From: Verrucomicrobiia bacterium
GTDB lineage: Bacteria; Verrucomicrobiota; Verrucomicrobiia; Verrucomicrobiales; Akkermansiaceae
Direction of reading: 5' to 3'
DNA: 64,000 nucleotides
Assembly (NCBI GenBank): GCA_947462875.1
Contig: CANHQJ010000009.1
Location: 62,001-126,000, forward strand
The notes under the pieces are model-generated. The model did not search any database and had not been told where the DNA came from. It saw only the letters and a list, made by a program, of their open reading frames with translations. The position numbers and the translations under genes are program-made. Each line of letters begins with the position of its first letter. Within the stretch, counting starts at the first letter, position 1. Positions 50,204 through 58,479 of the stretch are shown one piece after another.

Positions 50204-50815
50204 TCAATGCTCGCGCATGCGGAAGGTAGGCAGGCGCAGGCCGAAGCGCATGGCGAGCAAGCGCAGCAACAGGATCACCGCCATGCCGATGAAGCGGTTG
50301 CTTTCATTTTGCGGAAACCAATGGTGCAGCAGCACAAAAACGACGGCGCCCACAAAGACCGTGGTGGCATACAGATGCACTTCCGCGCGAAAGACCCAGG
50401 GGATTTCGCTGCGCAGGACATCGCGCAAAACGCCGCCGGCCACACCCGTGACGATGCCTAACAGAACCGCCGCCACTTCACTGGCACCGAGGATGAGCGC
50501 CTTTTCCGTGCCCACGATGCCAAACAACGCGAGGCCGAAGGCATCGGCGATCAGCAAGGCGCGGCCGGGCATGCGGATGTAGCGCACGGCCAAAAAGGCG
50601 AACAAGGCCGCGAGAGTCGCGGAGAGCACCGTGCCGGGATGTTTCAACCAGAACACCTGCGTATCGAGACAGATATCGCGAATGGTGCCGCCGCCGACGG
50701 CTGTGACCAGGGCCAGCACCAGCACGCCGAAGAGGTCGATGCGTTTGCCTTCGGCGGCCAGAACGCCGGAGATCGCGCAGACGGCGCAGGCGAAATATTC
50801 AATCCAGGGTGGCAT
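50204..50815 (-). CDS. TRIC-type (UPF0126/YicG) cation channel
   Basis: 203-residue inner-membrane protein with two inverted repeats of three helices. Repeat 1 spans about 5-90, with GGGTIRDICL (about 41-50) between helices. Repeat 2 spans about 92-180, with GVAGGVLRDVLRSEIPW (about 124-140). The glycine-rich GG-x-x-R-D loops are the family hallmark. Bacterial TRIC proteins are monovalent-cation channels in structural studies, although YicG-like members have also been linked to glycine. It is the middle of a three-gene minus-strand run with the beta-helix and DUF5722 genes; gaps are 10-22 nt. Confidence 0.88.
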   Translation of the reverse strand: MPPWIEYFACAVCAISGVLAAEGKRIDLFGVLVLALVTAVGGGTIRDICLDTQVFWLKHPGTVLSATLAALFAFLAVRYIRMPGRALLIADAFGLALFGIVGTEKALILGASEVAAVLLGIVTGVAGGVLRDVLRSEIPWVFRAEVHLYATTVFVGAVVFVLLHHWFPQNESNRFIGMAVILLLRLLAMRFGLRLPTFRMREH

Positions 50816-50825
50816 GCGCGGAACC

Positions 50826-52145
50826 TTATTCTTTTGTTAGATCATTCCAAGACTTAAGTCCGGTGATGGGCAGCAAGGGCGCAGCCGCCGCATCCCACTC
50901 CGGAGTGCCGGCTTTCTGAAACAGGCTCCAGATTTGTTTTTTGCTATGGGGATCGACAATCGAATGCGGGGCATTGCGCCACAGCCCGAGCCGCAGGCCG
51001 CCTTCCTTGGCGTGATCGACATGGCGATGGTAAATGAAAGCATCCACCAGCGGCAGGCGCCGGCATTTTTCCCAGGCATACGCATAGGCGGCGGCTTGCA
51101 GGGCTTCGCCTTCGGGAGTGAGCAACGTGTGAAATCCCTGCTCGGACAAAATCACGCGGCGTGGTGTGCCCTGGTAAAGCAGCTGCGGTTGGCGCAGGTG
51201 GCGGCAGAGAACTTCCAGATTCTTGAACGTGACCTTGTTGGTCTTGTCATCGTGGGTCACCGTCTTGTCGGCCCAGGCGCGGGGATTGCCGAGATCCTCG
51301 GGATACGGATGCCAGGCCACATGCCAGTCGAGATCGCTCGTGAGCGCGGCGAAGGCATCGAGAAACGCCCGCCCGCCCACGGCTTCCTCCGCGCTGATGC
51401 CATGCATGCCCACGCCCCAGTGATGATCGAAGGAAATGTAGAGTCGCGCGTTTTTCGATGCCGTGCGCAGACCGCTGTGAATGATGCGGAACGCTCCGGC
51501 GTAGGCCGATGTCGCCTGGGCTAACGATTTTTTGCCCATGTTCGACCACATCCAGTGCGAGTTCACCTCATTGCCGACGATCCAGCCCCAGACCCTGCCG
51601 CATTCGGGGCGTGCGCCGCTCCAACGCGCCGCCATTTCCTCGCTGACTGCTCGCAACCATGCTTTGCCCTCGGGTGTCGCCGCATTGAATCCGCCCACGG
51701 TGTATTTGTAGTCCTTGCGCGCATCGGGATGGATCACCAGCCCGTCCACCGCGGGATTTTTGGAAGGGTAGGCGATGACGATCAGATAGATCAGAATGCC
51801 TTTGTCCGAGAGCGGCTTGATCTGGCGGTCGAGGCTTTTCAGGTAGCTCTCCTGAAAGCTGAATTCGAAGCCATCGACCGTCCGCTTCGGATTCTGCGGT
51901 TTTTTTTCCCGATCCACCAATGCCGTGATGTTGATGTTCACTCCCGCGTGATGAATGCCGAGAGCGATGGCGTCATCCACCATCTGCACCTGCAAGCCCT
52001 TGATCGAAGCAGGCTGCGGAAACGGCGTGTTGTCCTGTGCGGAAAGCTGCGGCATCCAGCTGTTCAACAGGAGCAACGCTGCGATGATCGTCAGCGTGCG
52101 ATGGAAAATGTCGCGGAAAAAACGAGGATGGATGGCAGCGTGCAC
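50826..52145 (-). CDS. DUF5722-like exported TIM-barrel protein
   Basis: 439-residue exported protein, probably a glycoside-hydrolase-like barrel. The signal peptide is RTLTIIAALLLLNSWMPQLSA (about 14-35). It contains WGWIVGNEVNSHWMWSNMG (about 183-201), with an Asn-Glu pair at the end of a strand as in clan-A glycosidases. It also has YISFDHHWGVGMHGI, DWHVAWHPYPEDLGNPRAW, VILSEQGFHTL (a second Glu) and PLVDAFIYHRHVDHAKEGGLRLGL. The two Glu suggest a retaining-type site, but this is an inference. GTG at 52145 is chosen because upstream codons run into a hairpin and the yidC region; other starts are possible. Confidence 0.75.
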   Translation of the reverse strand: MHAAIHPRFFRDIFHRTLTIIAALLLLNSWMPQLSAQDNTPFPQPASIKGLQVQMVDDAIALGIHHAGVNINITALVDREKKPQNPKRTVDGFEFSFQESYLKSLDRQIKPLSDKGILIYLIVIAYPSKNPAVDGLVIHPDARKDYKYTVGGFNAATPEGKAWLRAVSEEMAARWSGARPECGRVWGWIVGNEVNSHWMWSNMGKKSLAQATSAYAGAFRIIHSGLRTASKNARLYISFDHHWGVGMHGISAEEAVGGRAFLDAFAALTSDLDWHVAWHPYPEDLGNPRAWADKTVTHDDKTNKVTFKNLEVLCRHLRQPQLLYQGTPRRVILSEQGFHTLLTPEGEALQAAAYAYAWEKCRRLPLVDAFIYHRHVDHAKEGGLRLGLWRNAPHSIVDPHSKKQIWSLFQKAGTPEWDAAAAPLLPITGLKSWNDLTKE

Positions 52146-52187
52146 ATGGATGAGAACGCGATCGGATGTGGCGAAATTACAAGAAAA

Positions 52188-52212
52188 AATCCGCAGTGGG
52201 TGCTGCGGATTT
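52188..52212 (-). terminator. Terminator of the rpmH-rnpA-yidD-yidC operon
   Basis: AAATCCGCAG (52188-52197) pairs perfectly with CTGCGGATTT (52203-52212). On the minus strand the stem is followed by a U-rich run. It lies between yidC and the DUF5722 gene. Confidence 0.85.
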
Positions 52213-52261
52213 GAGGAATGAATCAGAAAATGGGGCTCAGTTTTCGTGCAACATTGGATGA

Positions 52262-54139
52262 TCAGCCCCCCGTTTTCGGCGGGCGTTTTTTCGAGGGAGT
52301 GACGTCGCGCAGGTTCGAGGGATTGCCCTGGGATTTGGCGGCTTGGGCGCGCTGGAGTTCCTCTTGTTTTTCGATCATGCGCTCCATGAAGCCTTTTTTC
52401 TTCGGCTTGGTGGGATCTTCCGGTTTTTCCTTCAATTGTGGCTCCGGCAATTTGGCGGTCAGCCAGGTTTGGAAGATCGTGAAGAGGTTCTGTGTGGTCC
52501 AGTAGAGCGCCAGCGCCGAGGCGAAGGAGTAACAGAAGAAGAGGAACATGAAGGGCATGAACATCATCAGGCGCTGTTGCATCTTGTCGCCGGTCTTGGG
52601 CATCATCGCCATCTGGGCGAAGCTGGTCAGCGTCATGATGATGGGCAGAAGGTTGATCGGAAGGCCCATGACATGACCGATCGTATCCGGTTGTGAAAGG
52701 TCTTGCACCCACCACAGGAAGGGCTCATGGCGCAGCTCGACGGCGTATTGCAGCATACGATAGAAGCCGAAGAAAATCGGGATTTGCAGCAGCATGGGGA
52801 GGCAGCCGCCGATGGGGTTGACGCCGAATTTTTTGTAAAGCTTCATCACCTCCTGATTCATCTTGGTCGGATCGTCAGGGTATTTTTCCTTGATCTTGTC
52901 CATCTCGGGCTTGAGCTTCGCCATGCGCTTCATCGAGCGATTCGATTTATTGTACAGCGGCCAGATGGCGGTGCGCACACAGAGGGTGAGCAACACGATA
53001 GAGATACCCCAGGACCAGGTGTCAGATACCTTGGAGATCACCTGATGAATCCAGTGCAGCACCCAGTTGAGCAGTCGGCTGATGGGGGAGAACCATCCGT
53101 AGTTCATGATATTGCCCCACTTTTCGCCCATCTTGCGCAGCATGTTGTTGTTCTTGGGGCCCATGTAGATCTGGTAGCTGATCTTTTTCTGTTCGCCCTG
53201 GCCGAGCGATTCGCCGGGCAAACGCAAATGGGCGCTCACGCCTTGCAGCGGTTTTTCCACATCGGGGAAACGGATGTCGTAGGGCGATGCCACCAGACTG
53301 CTGGCATACGGTTGTTTCGTTTGCAGGGCGATGGTGAAGAACTGATCGCAGACGCCGGCGAGCTCCACGTTTTTCATGACGCGTTCGTCCGATGCCTTGT
53401 CGCTGCCGATGATGCCACCCTTGAACTCCGTCACCTCGATGTACTCGTAGCTGCCGTCATCGTGGAAAAAGTAGGTCGTCTGGTTCGGCCACTCCTTCGC
53501 ATGAATGGGGCCCGTCGAGCCGAGGGCGAGCGTCCACTGGCTGAGATTGACCGGAGTGGCGTTGGCGTTTTCGATCACGATATCGAAGTCCAGCAGGTAA
53601 GCCGCACCGGGCTTGCTGGCATCCTCCATGATGCGATAGGTTTTTTTGACCAAAAGACCATCGGCGGTCTTGGCAATGAACACGGCGGACTTTTGCGGGA
53701 CGGACTGCTCCGGCATGTAGGCATAGACCAGCGAGTCGGTGGTATTCACGCCGCGGGTGAGGGCGCCTACGGGATTGAGGTCTTCTTGGTTGACGTGGAT
53801 GGGGATTTTTTTATCGCCGATCTCGAACTGATTCTTCAACGCCGCATACTTGATGCCAGCGCCGATATTGGTGAGCACGAAGGAAACTTCCGATGTCTCC
53901 AGAGTGACGGTTTTTTCTTCGACCTTGGCGGGAATTTCCGGCGCAGGCGCTGCGGGGTCGGCGGGGTTGGCTGCCACCGGGGCGGCGGCTTTTTTCGCTT
54001 CTTCCGCCTGCTTCAGGTAAGCCTCCTGCTTTTGTTTTTCCTCATAGGCGATGCGAGCTTTTTTCTGGGAATCGAAGAACAGAAAGGCCAACAGGACGCT
54101 GCAGAGAGAGACGACGACCCAAGTTTTTTTATCGTACAT
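52262..54139 (-). CDS. yidC: Membrane protein insertase YidC
   Basis: Inserts and folds inner-membrane proteins, alone or with SecYEG. The 625-residue protein has the Gram-negative layout: an N-terminal signal-anchor helix (DKKTWVVVSLCSVLLAFLFF, about 3-22), an Ala/Lys-rich linker, and a large periplasmic P1 beta-domain (about 70-335). The conserved 60KD_IMP core (about 370-580) follows, with SWGISIVLLTLCVRTAIWPL, containing the groove arginine, and MLLQIPIFFGFYRMLQYAVELRHEPFLWWVQDLS. The tail is basic, with KKGFMERMIEKQEELQ. ATG at 54139 (MYDKK) is preferred over TTG at 54148. It is the last gene of the rpmH-rnpA-yidD-yidC run. Confidence 0.96.
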   Translation of the reverse strand: MYDKKTWVVVSLCSVLLAFLFFDSQKKARIAYEEKQKQEAYLKQAEEAKKAAAPVAANPADPAAPAPEIPAKVEEKTVTLETSEVSFVLTNIGAGIKYAALKNQFEIGDKKIPIHVNQEDLNPVGALTRGVNTTDSLVYAYMPEQSVPQKSAVFIAKTADGLLVKKTYRIMEDASKPGAAYLLDFDIVIENANATPVNLSQWTLALGSTGPIHAKEWPNQTTYFFHDDGSYEYIEVTEFKGGIIGSDKASDERVMKNVELAGVCDQFFTIALQTKQPYASSLVASPYDIRFPDVEKPLQGVSAHLRLPGESLGQGEQKKISYQIYMGPKNNNMLRKMGEKWGNIMNYGWFSPISRLLNWVLHWIHQVISKVSDTWSWGISIVLLTLCVRTAIWPLYNKSNRSMKRMAKLKPEMDKIKEKYPDDPTKMNQEVMKLYKKFGVNPIGGCLPMLLQIPIFFGFYRMLQYAVELRHEPFLWWVQDLSQPDTIGHVMGLPINLLPIIMTLTSFAQMAMMPKTGDKMQQRLMMFMPFMFLFFCYSFASALALYWTTQNLFTIFQTWLTAKLPEPQLKEKPEDPTKPKKKGFMERMIEKQEELQRAQAAKSQGNPSNLRDVTPSKKRPPKTGG

Positions 54140-54144
54140 AGGAA

Positions 54145-54426
54145 TCAAGAATGATGGTTAGAAGAATGATGTGAGTGGGAACGGGGAGGCACCGGGTCCG
54201 CGCCGAAACCACCCCAGGGATGGCAGCGGAGAATGCGTTTGCAGCCGAGCCATGATCCGCGCAGCGGGCCGTGGACCTCCACGGCTTGTAAAAAATAATG
54301 CGAGCAGGTTGGTTGGTACCGACACCCGGAATGCGGGCCGAAAGCGACTTTGAGCGCCGGGCTGATCAGGCGCTGGTAGAAGCGGATGAGCAGACGAATC
54401 AGATGGGTGATGGCCCGGGAGAGCAT
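54145..54426 (-). CDS. yidD: Membrane protein insertion efficiency factor YidD
   Basis: 93-residue membrane-associated helper of YidC. Family features are complete: [68 protein letters not shown], with the conserved Cys residues, Pro-Thr-Cys-Ser and the HPWGGxGxDPVP end. The stop lies just ahead of yidC (5 nt), and the start is 3 nt after rnpA. Confidence 0.93.
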   Translation of the reverse strand: MLSRAITHLIRLLIRFYQRLISPALKVAFGPHSGCRYQPTCSHYFLQAVEVHGPLRGSWLGCKRILRCHPWGGFGADPVPPRSHSHHSSNHHS

Positions 54427-54429
54427 GAG

Positions 54430-54798
54430 TCATGAGGTGGGCGTGGTGAGCGGGCGAAGCATGCCGAGTTTTGCGGCGATTTTCAACCAATCTTGTTCCA
54501 ACTCGGCGTAAGTGGCGGTGATCGTGTTGTAGCGGGCGATGATCACGAGGTAGCGGAGTGAGGGGCATACGCGGTGCCAATGGGCTTGCACGATGCTGCG
54601 GAAGCGGCGGCGCAGGAGAGAGCGGTCATGGGCTTTGCCGACTTTTTTGGTGGTGATGAAGGCGACCATGAAATGCGGCAACGCGTTGTCTTCCAGAGTG
54701 CTTAAAACGAGAAACCGGCCAGCTTTGGAGCGGCCGGTCTCGCGGACCTTCTGGAAGTCGGCCCGCTTTTTCATGGTGTGCTTCCGAGGAAGGCGCAT
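54430..54798 (-). CDS. rnpA: Ribonuclease P protein component
   Basis: Protein subunit of RNase P, which trims tRNA 5' ends. The 122-residue product has the expected RLPRKHTMKKRADFQKV beginning, FLVLSTLEDNALPHFMVAFITTKKVGKAHDRSLLRRRFRSIVQ with the RNR-type basic helix (K-x-x-R-x-x-L-x-R-R-x-R), and a basic C-terminal part. ATG at 54798 suits the position after rpmH (20 nt); the frame extends further upstream without conserved residues. Confidence 0.9.
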   Translation of the reverse strand: MRLPRKHTMKKRADFQKVRETGRSKAGRFLVLSTLEDNALPHFMVAFITTKKVGKAHDRSLLRRRFRSIVQAHWHRVCPSLRYLVIIARYNTITATYAELEQDWLKIAAKLGMLRPLTTPTS

Positions 54799-54818
54799 CA
54801 GCGGGGAAGAGACTTCAA

Positions 54819-55004
54819 TTAGTTCGAAGTGTGTTGTTGAGTATGGCGCTTGAATTGCACTTCGCAACCTTTGCCCATCAGGCGTTTGCGCCCTTTTTGA
54901 CGACGGCGGCTCAGGATCGCGCGACCTCCTTTGGTAGCCATGCGGGCACGGAAGCCGTGCTGTTGTTTGCGGGTGCGCTTGGATGGACGATAGGTAGGGC
55001 TCAT
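54819..55004 (-). CDS. rpmH: 50S ribosomal protein L34, longer than usual
   Basis: 61-residue protein. The core ([38 protein letters not shown], about 5-42) is a normal L34. The N-terminus (MSPT) is short, and a C-terminal extension of about 18 residues ([18 protein letters not shown]) is unusual; most L34 proteins are 44-52 residues. The reading frame ends properly at 54819. It is the first gene of the rpmH-rnpA-yidD-yidC operon, with a strong promoter 62 nt upstream. Confidence 0.94.
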   Translation of the reverse strand: MSPTYRPSKRTRKQQHGFRARMATKGGRAILSRRRQKGRKRLMGKGCEVQFKRHTQQHTSN

Positions 55005-55066
55005 GGCGGAATGTGGTTACGTAATGTTAAGCAAAAAAGGTTGACCGGAGAGCGGTCGGGGGGCGG

Positions 55067-55094
55067 AGATTAGTCAAATTGGCGGCAATGTCAA
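55067..55094 (-). promoter_or_regulatory. Predicted promoter of rpmH-rnpA-yidD-yidC
   Basis: Minus strand TTGACA (55089-55094), 16 nt, TAATCT (55067-55072). This is the best match to the sigma-70 consensus in the window. The leader to the ATG at 55004 is about 55 nt. Confidence 0.65.
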
Positions 55095-55419
55095 CACAAC
55101 AAACAGAAAATTTGCGAAAATTTCTCCGAAAATTCCGAAATGGCATCAAAACAACCCGGGGGGGATCGGGATTTCGAAATGCAGGCTGCTCCCAGCGGCG
55201 CAAGCCAGCATGCAACTGGCGACGTTATCGCCGGTTGCCGCGCATGATTTGTTGGGGCTCGCAGATTCTTTTTCGGTGTTCACGGCATATTATTTCGCTC
55301 AACTTGATAATCATCTGGATTGTATTCAGAATCAGATCCTGCAATCAAAATGCAACACTCATCTGGCACTTGTATGCATGACGATTGCTGGCACTCGGAA
55401 GTGAGCAGGGTTGCTGCAA
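55095..55419. other. Intergenic region upstream of rpmH, no gene recognised
   Basis: Between the rpmH promoter and the convergent end of the phosphoesterase gene. The first 60 nt are AT-rich with short GAAAATT-type repeats (55108-55140); the rest is mixed sequence with only short, unconvincing open frames. Reading for DnaA boxes (TTATCCACA-like) on both strands gave no match, so there is no support for an origin. Confidence 0.5.
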
Positions 55420-56532
55420 CTAAAAACTCAGGCGGAAAAGCCATTGCGGATGCCGCCACCAAGGATCCTGTCCGGCCTCGTGGCGCAGCAGCGAAAAACT
55501 GCGCACCTCCATGTCGCGGTTGGGCAGCATGGTCATGAAGCGCATCCATCCATCGCCGCCATTGCCTTTTTCATCCGAACCGCCGCCGAATCCCTGCGCG
55601 TTGAAGAGCAACTGGTGGACGATTTTTCCGGCATCATTGAGATCGTTGCGGCGGCCGACGTGGCTTCCCATCTCATGGCCGTTGAGGATGAGTTGTAACT
55701 GCGGTGCTTGTCGCACCAGTTGTCGCCAAAGATCTTCGCCATCGTGGGTGTCGGCGGAGGTGGGATAGGTGTGTGGATTGCCGGAACGCTTGCGATTGCC
55801 ATCCTGCCCATCGCGTTTGTCGCCCGGGATGATGAAATCGTGGGTCAAGAGAATGCCGAAATGATGGGCAAAACGCGGACGCCGGCAAAGTTCCAGGGCC
55901 CACTCAACGACGGCCCGACGCGGCCCCCATTCGAGAGCGAGGAGCAGGAATTTCCGGCCATCCGGCGCGGCGTATTCGTAGGCGGCGTTTTCCAGTGTCT
56001 TGACGCCGAACGCATTGGCCGCGCATTCGACGAGGATGCCGCCCCCTTTGCCATCGGACACGAGCGGATTCCAGTCGAGCGGAAAGATGGCGGGAAATTG
56101 GGATTCGCGCGTTTCCGCATTGCGGATGCCGTAGTCGTGATTGCCCGTGGCCAGCACGGCGGGAAGAACGCCTGAAAAGACGGACATGGCTTTTTGGGCG
56201 CTGGCCCATTGCGAGGTCGAGTTTTGGTCGCCCCAGCCGCGTCCGCCACCCTCGGCGATGTTGTTTTGCTCGACAAAATCTCCTTCGTGCAGCACGAGCT
56301 GGATGTTCCATGCCTTGCGATGCTTGACCACCCACTCGGTCATGCGCTGGAAGTGCGCTTGGTTTTTTCCATACTTCGCATAGTTCTGGGTATCGGGCAG
56401 CACACAAATGGTCCAACCTTCCGCGATTCCCTCTTCGGGCTTGGGCAGCGTGGGAGTTTGCACGCCCGTCGTTTGTGCGAAACCGGCCAAGGGCAGCGCG
56501 GCCAGGGTTTTGAGATAATCGCGGCGTTTCAT
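55420..56532 (-). CDS. Exported metallophosphoesterase (Tat signal)
   Basis: 370-residue calcineurin-like phosphoesterase. The N-terminus MKRRDYLKTLAALPLAGFAQ is a Tat-type signal (RR-x-Y-L-K then a hydrophobic stretch). Metal-binding motifs are in order: VLPDTQNY (D-x-Q, with Q in place of the usual His), LVLHEGDFVEQN (GD, with E-G-D-F replacing the common H-x-G-D-x-x-x-x), LATGNHDY (G-N-H-D), LLTHDFIIPGD and LILNGHEMGSHVGRRND (G-H-x-x-x-H). It probably hydrolyses a phosphoester in the periplasm; the substrate is not known. A palindrome lies just upstream. Confidence 0.85.
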   Translation of the reverse strand: MKRRDYLKTLAALPLAGFAQTTGVQTPTLPKPEEGIAEGWTICVLPDTQNYAKYGKNQAHFQRMTEWVVKHRKAWNIQLVLHEGDFVEQNNIAEGGGRGWGDQNSTSQWASAQKAMSVFSGVLPAVLATGNHDYGIRNAETRESQFPAIFPLDWNPLVSDGKGGGILVECAANAFGVKTLENAAYEYAAPDGRKFLLLALEWGPRRAVVEWALELCRRPRFAHHFGILLTHDFIIPGDKRDGQDGNRKRSGNPHTYPTSADTHDGEDLWRQLVRQAPQLQLILNGHEMGSHVGRRNDLNDAGKIVHQLLFNAQGFGGGSDEKGNGGDGWMRFMTMLPNRDMEVRSFSLLRHEAGQDPWWRHPQWLFRLSF

Positions 56533-56547
56533 CAGGAAATTTTCTAG

Positions 56548-56571
56548 GATTCTGCTGTATTACGCAGAATC
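56548..56571. promoter_or_regulatory. Palindrome upstream of the phosphoesterase gene
   Basis: GATTCTGC (56548-56555), an 8-nt centre, then the exact inverse GCAGAATC (56564-56571), 15 nt before the ATG at 56532. It includes a minus-strand TAATAC that could be a -10 box, so it may be an operator over the promoter. Confidence 0.35.
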
Positions 56572-56649
56572 ACAGTGGATGTTTCATTTACCGCATGGAT
56601 GGCTTTGCGCTTGTATCCGGAAATTCAGACAACGGATTATTTTGCCATC

Positions 56650-56997
56650 TCAGACTTCATCGATCGAGATGCTGTAGCCGAGTCTTTGCGCATGAGAATA
56701 CCCGCAATAAGGACACTCTGTGATGCGATAGATGGGAAAACAACGTGGCAAAAAATATACGATGAAAGGAGGCAGGGGAAGCAGCACCGCATAGATGCCC
56801 GTCCAAAATTTCGAGGGCCAGAGGTAAATCAAGGCCAGTATCGCCACGGTAAAAAACGGGAACCACAACACCAGGATCTTGATGTAATTCTTTACCATGA
56901 AACGGGCGACAGGATGAATGCGCCTCACCTTGCTTCCAAAGCCCACGAGAGGCTTCAAGCACTTGGGGCATTGCATGATGGATCCGACTGCTTTCAT
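56650..56997 (-). CDS. Small membrane protein with two zinc-ribbon CxxC knuckles
   Basis: 115-residue protein of unknown function. A first knuckle, CPKC (about 10-13), precedes two membrane helices (about 41-60 and 65-83; ILVLWFPFFTVAILALIYLW, IYAVLLPLPPFIVYFL). A second knuckle, CPYC (about 95-98), follows, so the two halves of a zinc ribbon lie on either side of a hairpin. This resembles small DUF983-like or zinc-ribbon membrane proteins. It starts at the ATG at 56997; ATG at 56976 would trim seven residues. It lies in an accessory patch without clear neighbours. Confidence 0.65.
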   Translation of the reverse strand: MKAVGSIMQCPKCLKPLVGFGSKVRRIHPVARFMVKNYIKILVLWFPFFTVAILALIYLWPSKFWTGIYAVLLPLPPFIVYFLPRCFPIYRITECPYCGYSHAQRLGYSISIDEV

Positions 56998-57103
56998 GTT
57001 GTCCTAACAACGGATAGTCCATCCACGGCGGAGATGGAAGGCCGAATTCAAACAGGAGCGTTACCGCGCAGGTATGAGTTGGCTTGTTGTGCCTTGGTTG
57101 CTA

Positions 57104-57433
57104 TCACGAGCGATGCCGTCGAGAGTATAGAGTTAATCGGTCTGCCAAAAGAGATCGCAGATCCGAGTTCAGAGCATCATACGGAATGCGTTGCAATCTC
57201 AGCCCCAATCGATGCAACTCGGATGCTTCTTCAAAATCCAGAAATAGCCAGTCTAGGTCTTCAAGCAGGGTGATCTTCCTGACTCTCATTGGAGCTTCGT
57301 ATCCGGCGACCGATACCTCAAGATCGCTGTCAATGGCACGTATGGTCGCTACTCGATCATCGCCCAGAGAAAATTCGACGCTGTCATGGTTGTGCTTCCA
57401 CTTGTCGGACTCAAGTTCTATGCGCTTCTTCAT
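57104..57433 (-). CDS. Hypothetical protein
   Basis: 109-residue acidic, beta-rich-looking protein (VEFSLGDDRVATIRAIDSDLEVSVAGYEAPMRVRKITLLEDLDWLFLDFEEA) that I do not recognise. No signal peptide, membrane segment or motif is visible. The composition is ordinary for a folded cytosolic protein, and no better frame exists opposite. It sits in a patch of small unknown genes, 106 nt after the zinc-ribbon gene. Both the TTG at 57442 and the ATG at 57433 are possible starts. Confidence 0.45.
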   Translation of the reverse strand: MKKRIELESDKWKHNHDSVEFSLGDDRVATIRAIDSDLEVSVAGYEAPMRVRKITLLEDLDWLFLDFEEASELHRLGLRLQRIPYDALNSDLRSLLADRLTLYSRRHRS

Positions 57434-57569
57434 TTCTTGCAACGTCGAAGTCCGCTCAAACCTACCCGAGGGCGCGGCTTCGACAGTGGGTTGAGGGTGA
57501 AATTGTCATGACGGATTTGAACTCGCGGCGGGGCATGTATTGAGAGCGACGCATTTTTCTGCTTGGAGT

Positions 57570-58070
57570 CTAGGGCGACCAAACGTGGTAGGAATCGCAG
57601 AGTGCTCTGAACTCGTCAACACACCGTCGCTGCCCCTCGGACAGCAGTTCCAGTCTATCACCTGGCCGTCTCACGGCGGTGCAGACTGCAACAAACCCAC
57701 CGTTCGGGAAGTCGCGAAGAAAATGACTCATAAAAGCAGGCAAGTAGAACCGCCATCCTTCAGAATCGGAGAAAGTGAAATACTCTTGGAAACATTCGAT
57801 CTTCGCATCGGAAACTTCCTGCCAAGAAATCTCAGGGTCCTCAGCCTTGAGTTCCTCTCCTCGCTCCTGAGAAACGTTCCACTCGTCATCGTATGCTCGA
57901 GCTACGTGAAGCGTTATGCGAGGAGCAGGAACATCACGAAACTCCGTGGCAATGCTGGACAACAAAGCCTCAACTCGCTTGCACATCACCGCGAACTTAT
58001 CCCCATCATGCGTCGATAGGTCATACCCGCGCGATTTTAGTTCGCTGTATGGAATGGATGAGTAGTGCAA
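57570..58070 (-). CDS. Hypothetical protein, DUF6714-like
   Basis: 166-residue cytosolic protein. The centre has ECFQEYFTFSDSEGWRFYLPAFMSHFLRDFP (about 92-122), a pattern I associate with the DUF6714 family of unknown function. The N-terminal third is helical and acidic. TTG at 58070 is the first start in frame; the first internal ATG is at 57986 and would cut off the N-terminus. It lies in a patch of small unknown genes and has no operon partner. Confidence 0.6.
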   Translation of the reverse strand: MHYSSIPYSELKSRGYDLSTHDGDKFAVMCKRVEALLSSIATEFRDVPAPRITLHVARAYDDEWNVSQERGEELKAEDPEISWQEVSDAKIECFQEYFTFSDSEGWRFYLPAFMSHFLRDFPNGGFVAVCTAVRRPGDRLELLSEGQRRCVDEFRALCDSYHVWSP

Positions 58071-58479
58071 TTTTTTAGCAGAACAGTAATATTCGCAGCC
58101 ATATGACGTGCGATATCACGTTCATGCTACGGGTGAATAAAGGCGTAAAAGCATTGATATCACAAGGTTTTTTTCAGGGATCGTGCGTCGCGGTTGCTCG
58201 GGCCGAGTTGGGGCTCGGCGCCCCGGGGGCATTTGAGAAAAAAAAGTACCGCTGTGCCGTTCAAGGAGCAAAGAGCCTCGTTCCTGTAAGCTCTCCAAAT
58301 GTGGGGTCTAACGCCAGAATCTGTCTTCCTGTGAAGGCATGACATCATCGGACGGTTCGCGCCCCGGATATAACGCATCGGATCGGGCTTGCAAACCTTT
58401 CACGAACGCACACAGCAGTTCCGGAAGCTAGCGCCGACCCGCCATTCTGGCAAGTTGATATCGCGAAAATTTTTTGATT
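58071..58479. other. Gene-poor region, no gene supported
   Basis: About 409 nt between the DUF6714-like gene and the end of the DUF1501 gene. Open frames exist on both strands (about 60-80 codons), but none resembles a protein family, and they oppose each other. The middle (58195-58300) is GC-rich with a palindromic GGCGCCCCGGGGGC-like core followed by eight A, and could be a degenerate repeat. No tRNA, promoter or clear hairpin terminator was found. Confidence 0.4.

Noticed and set aside
52703-54154. 483-codon frame opposite yidC
   Set aside because: Antisense shadow rich in His, Asp and Gly; yidC is certain.
55095-55404. Possible replication origin or small gene upstream of rpmH
   Set aside because: rpmH-rnpA-yidD-yidC often lies by oriC, but no dnaA, no clear DnaA boxes and no repeat cluster are seen; the short frames here have no family-like content.
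58103-58342. 79-codon frame before the DUF1501 gene
   Set aside because: Opposed by a frame of similar length, no similarity and no promoter; treated as gene-free sequence.
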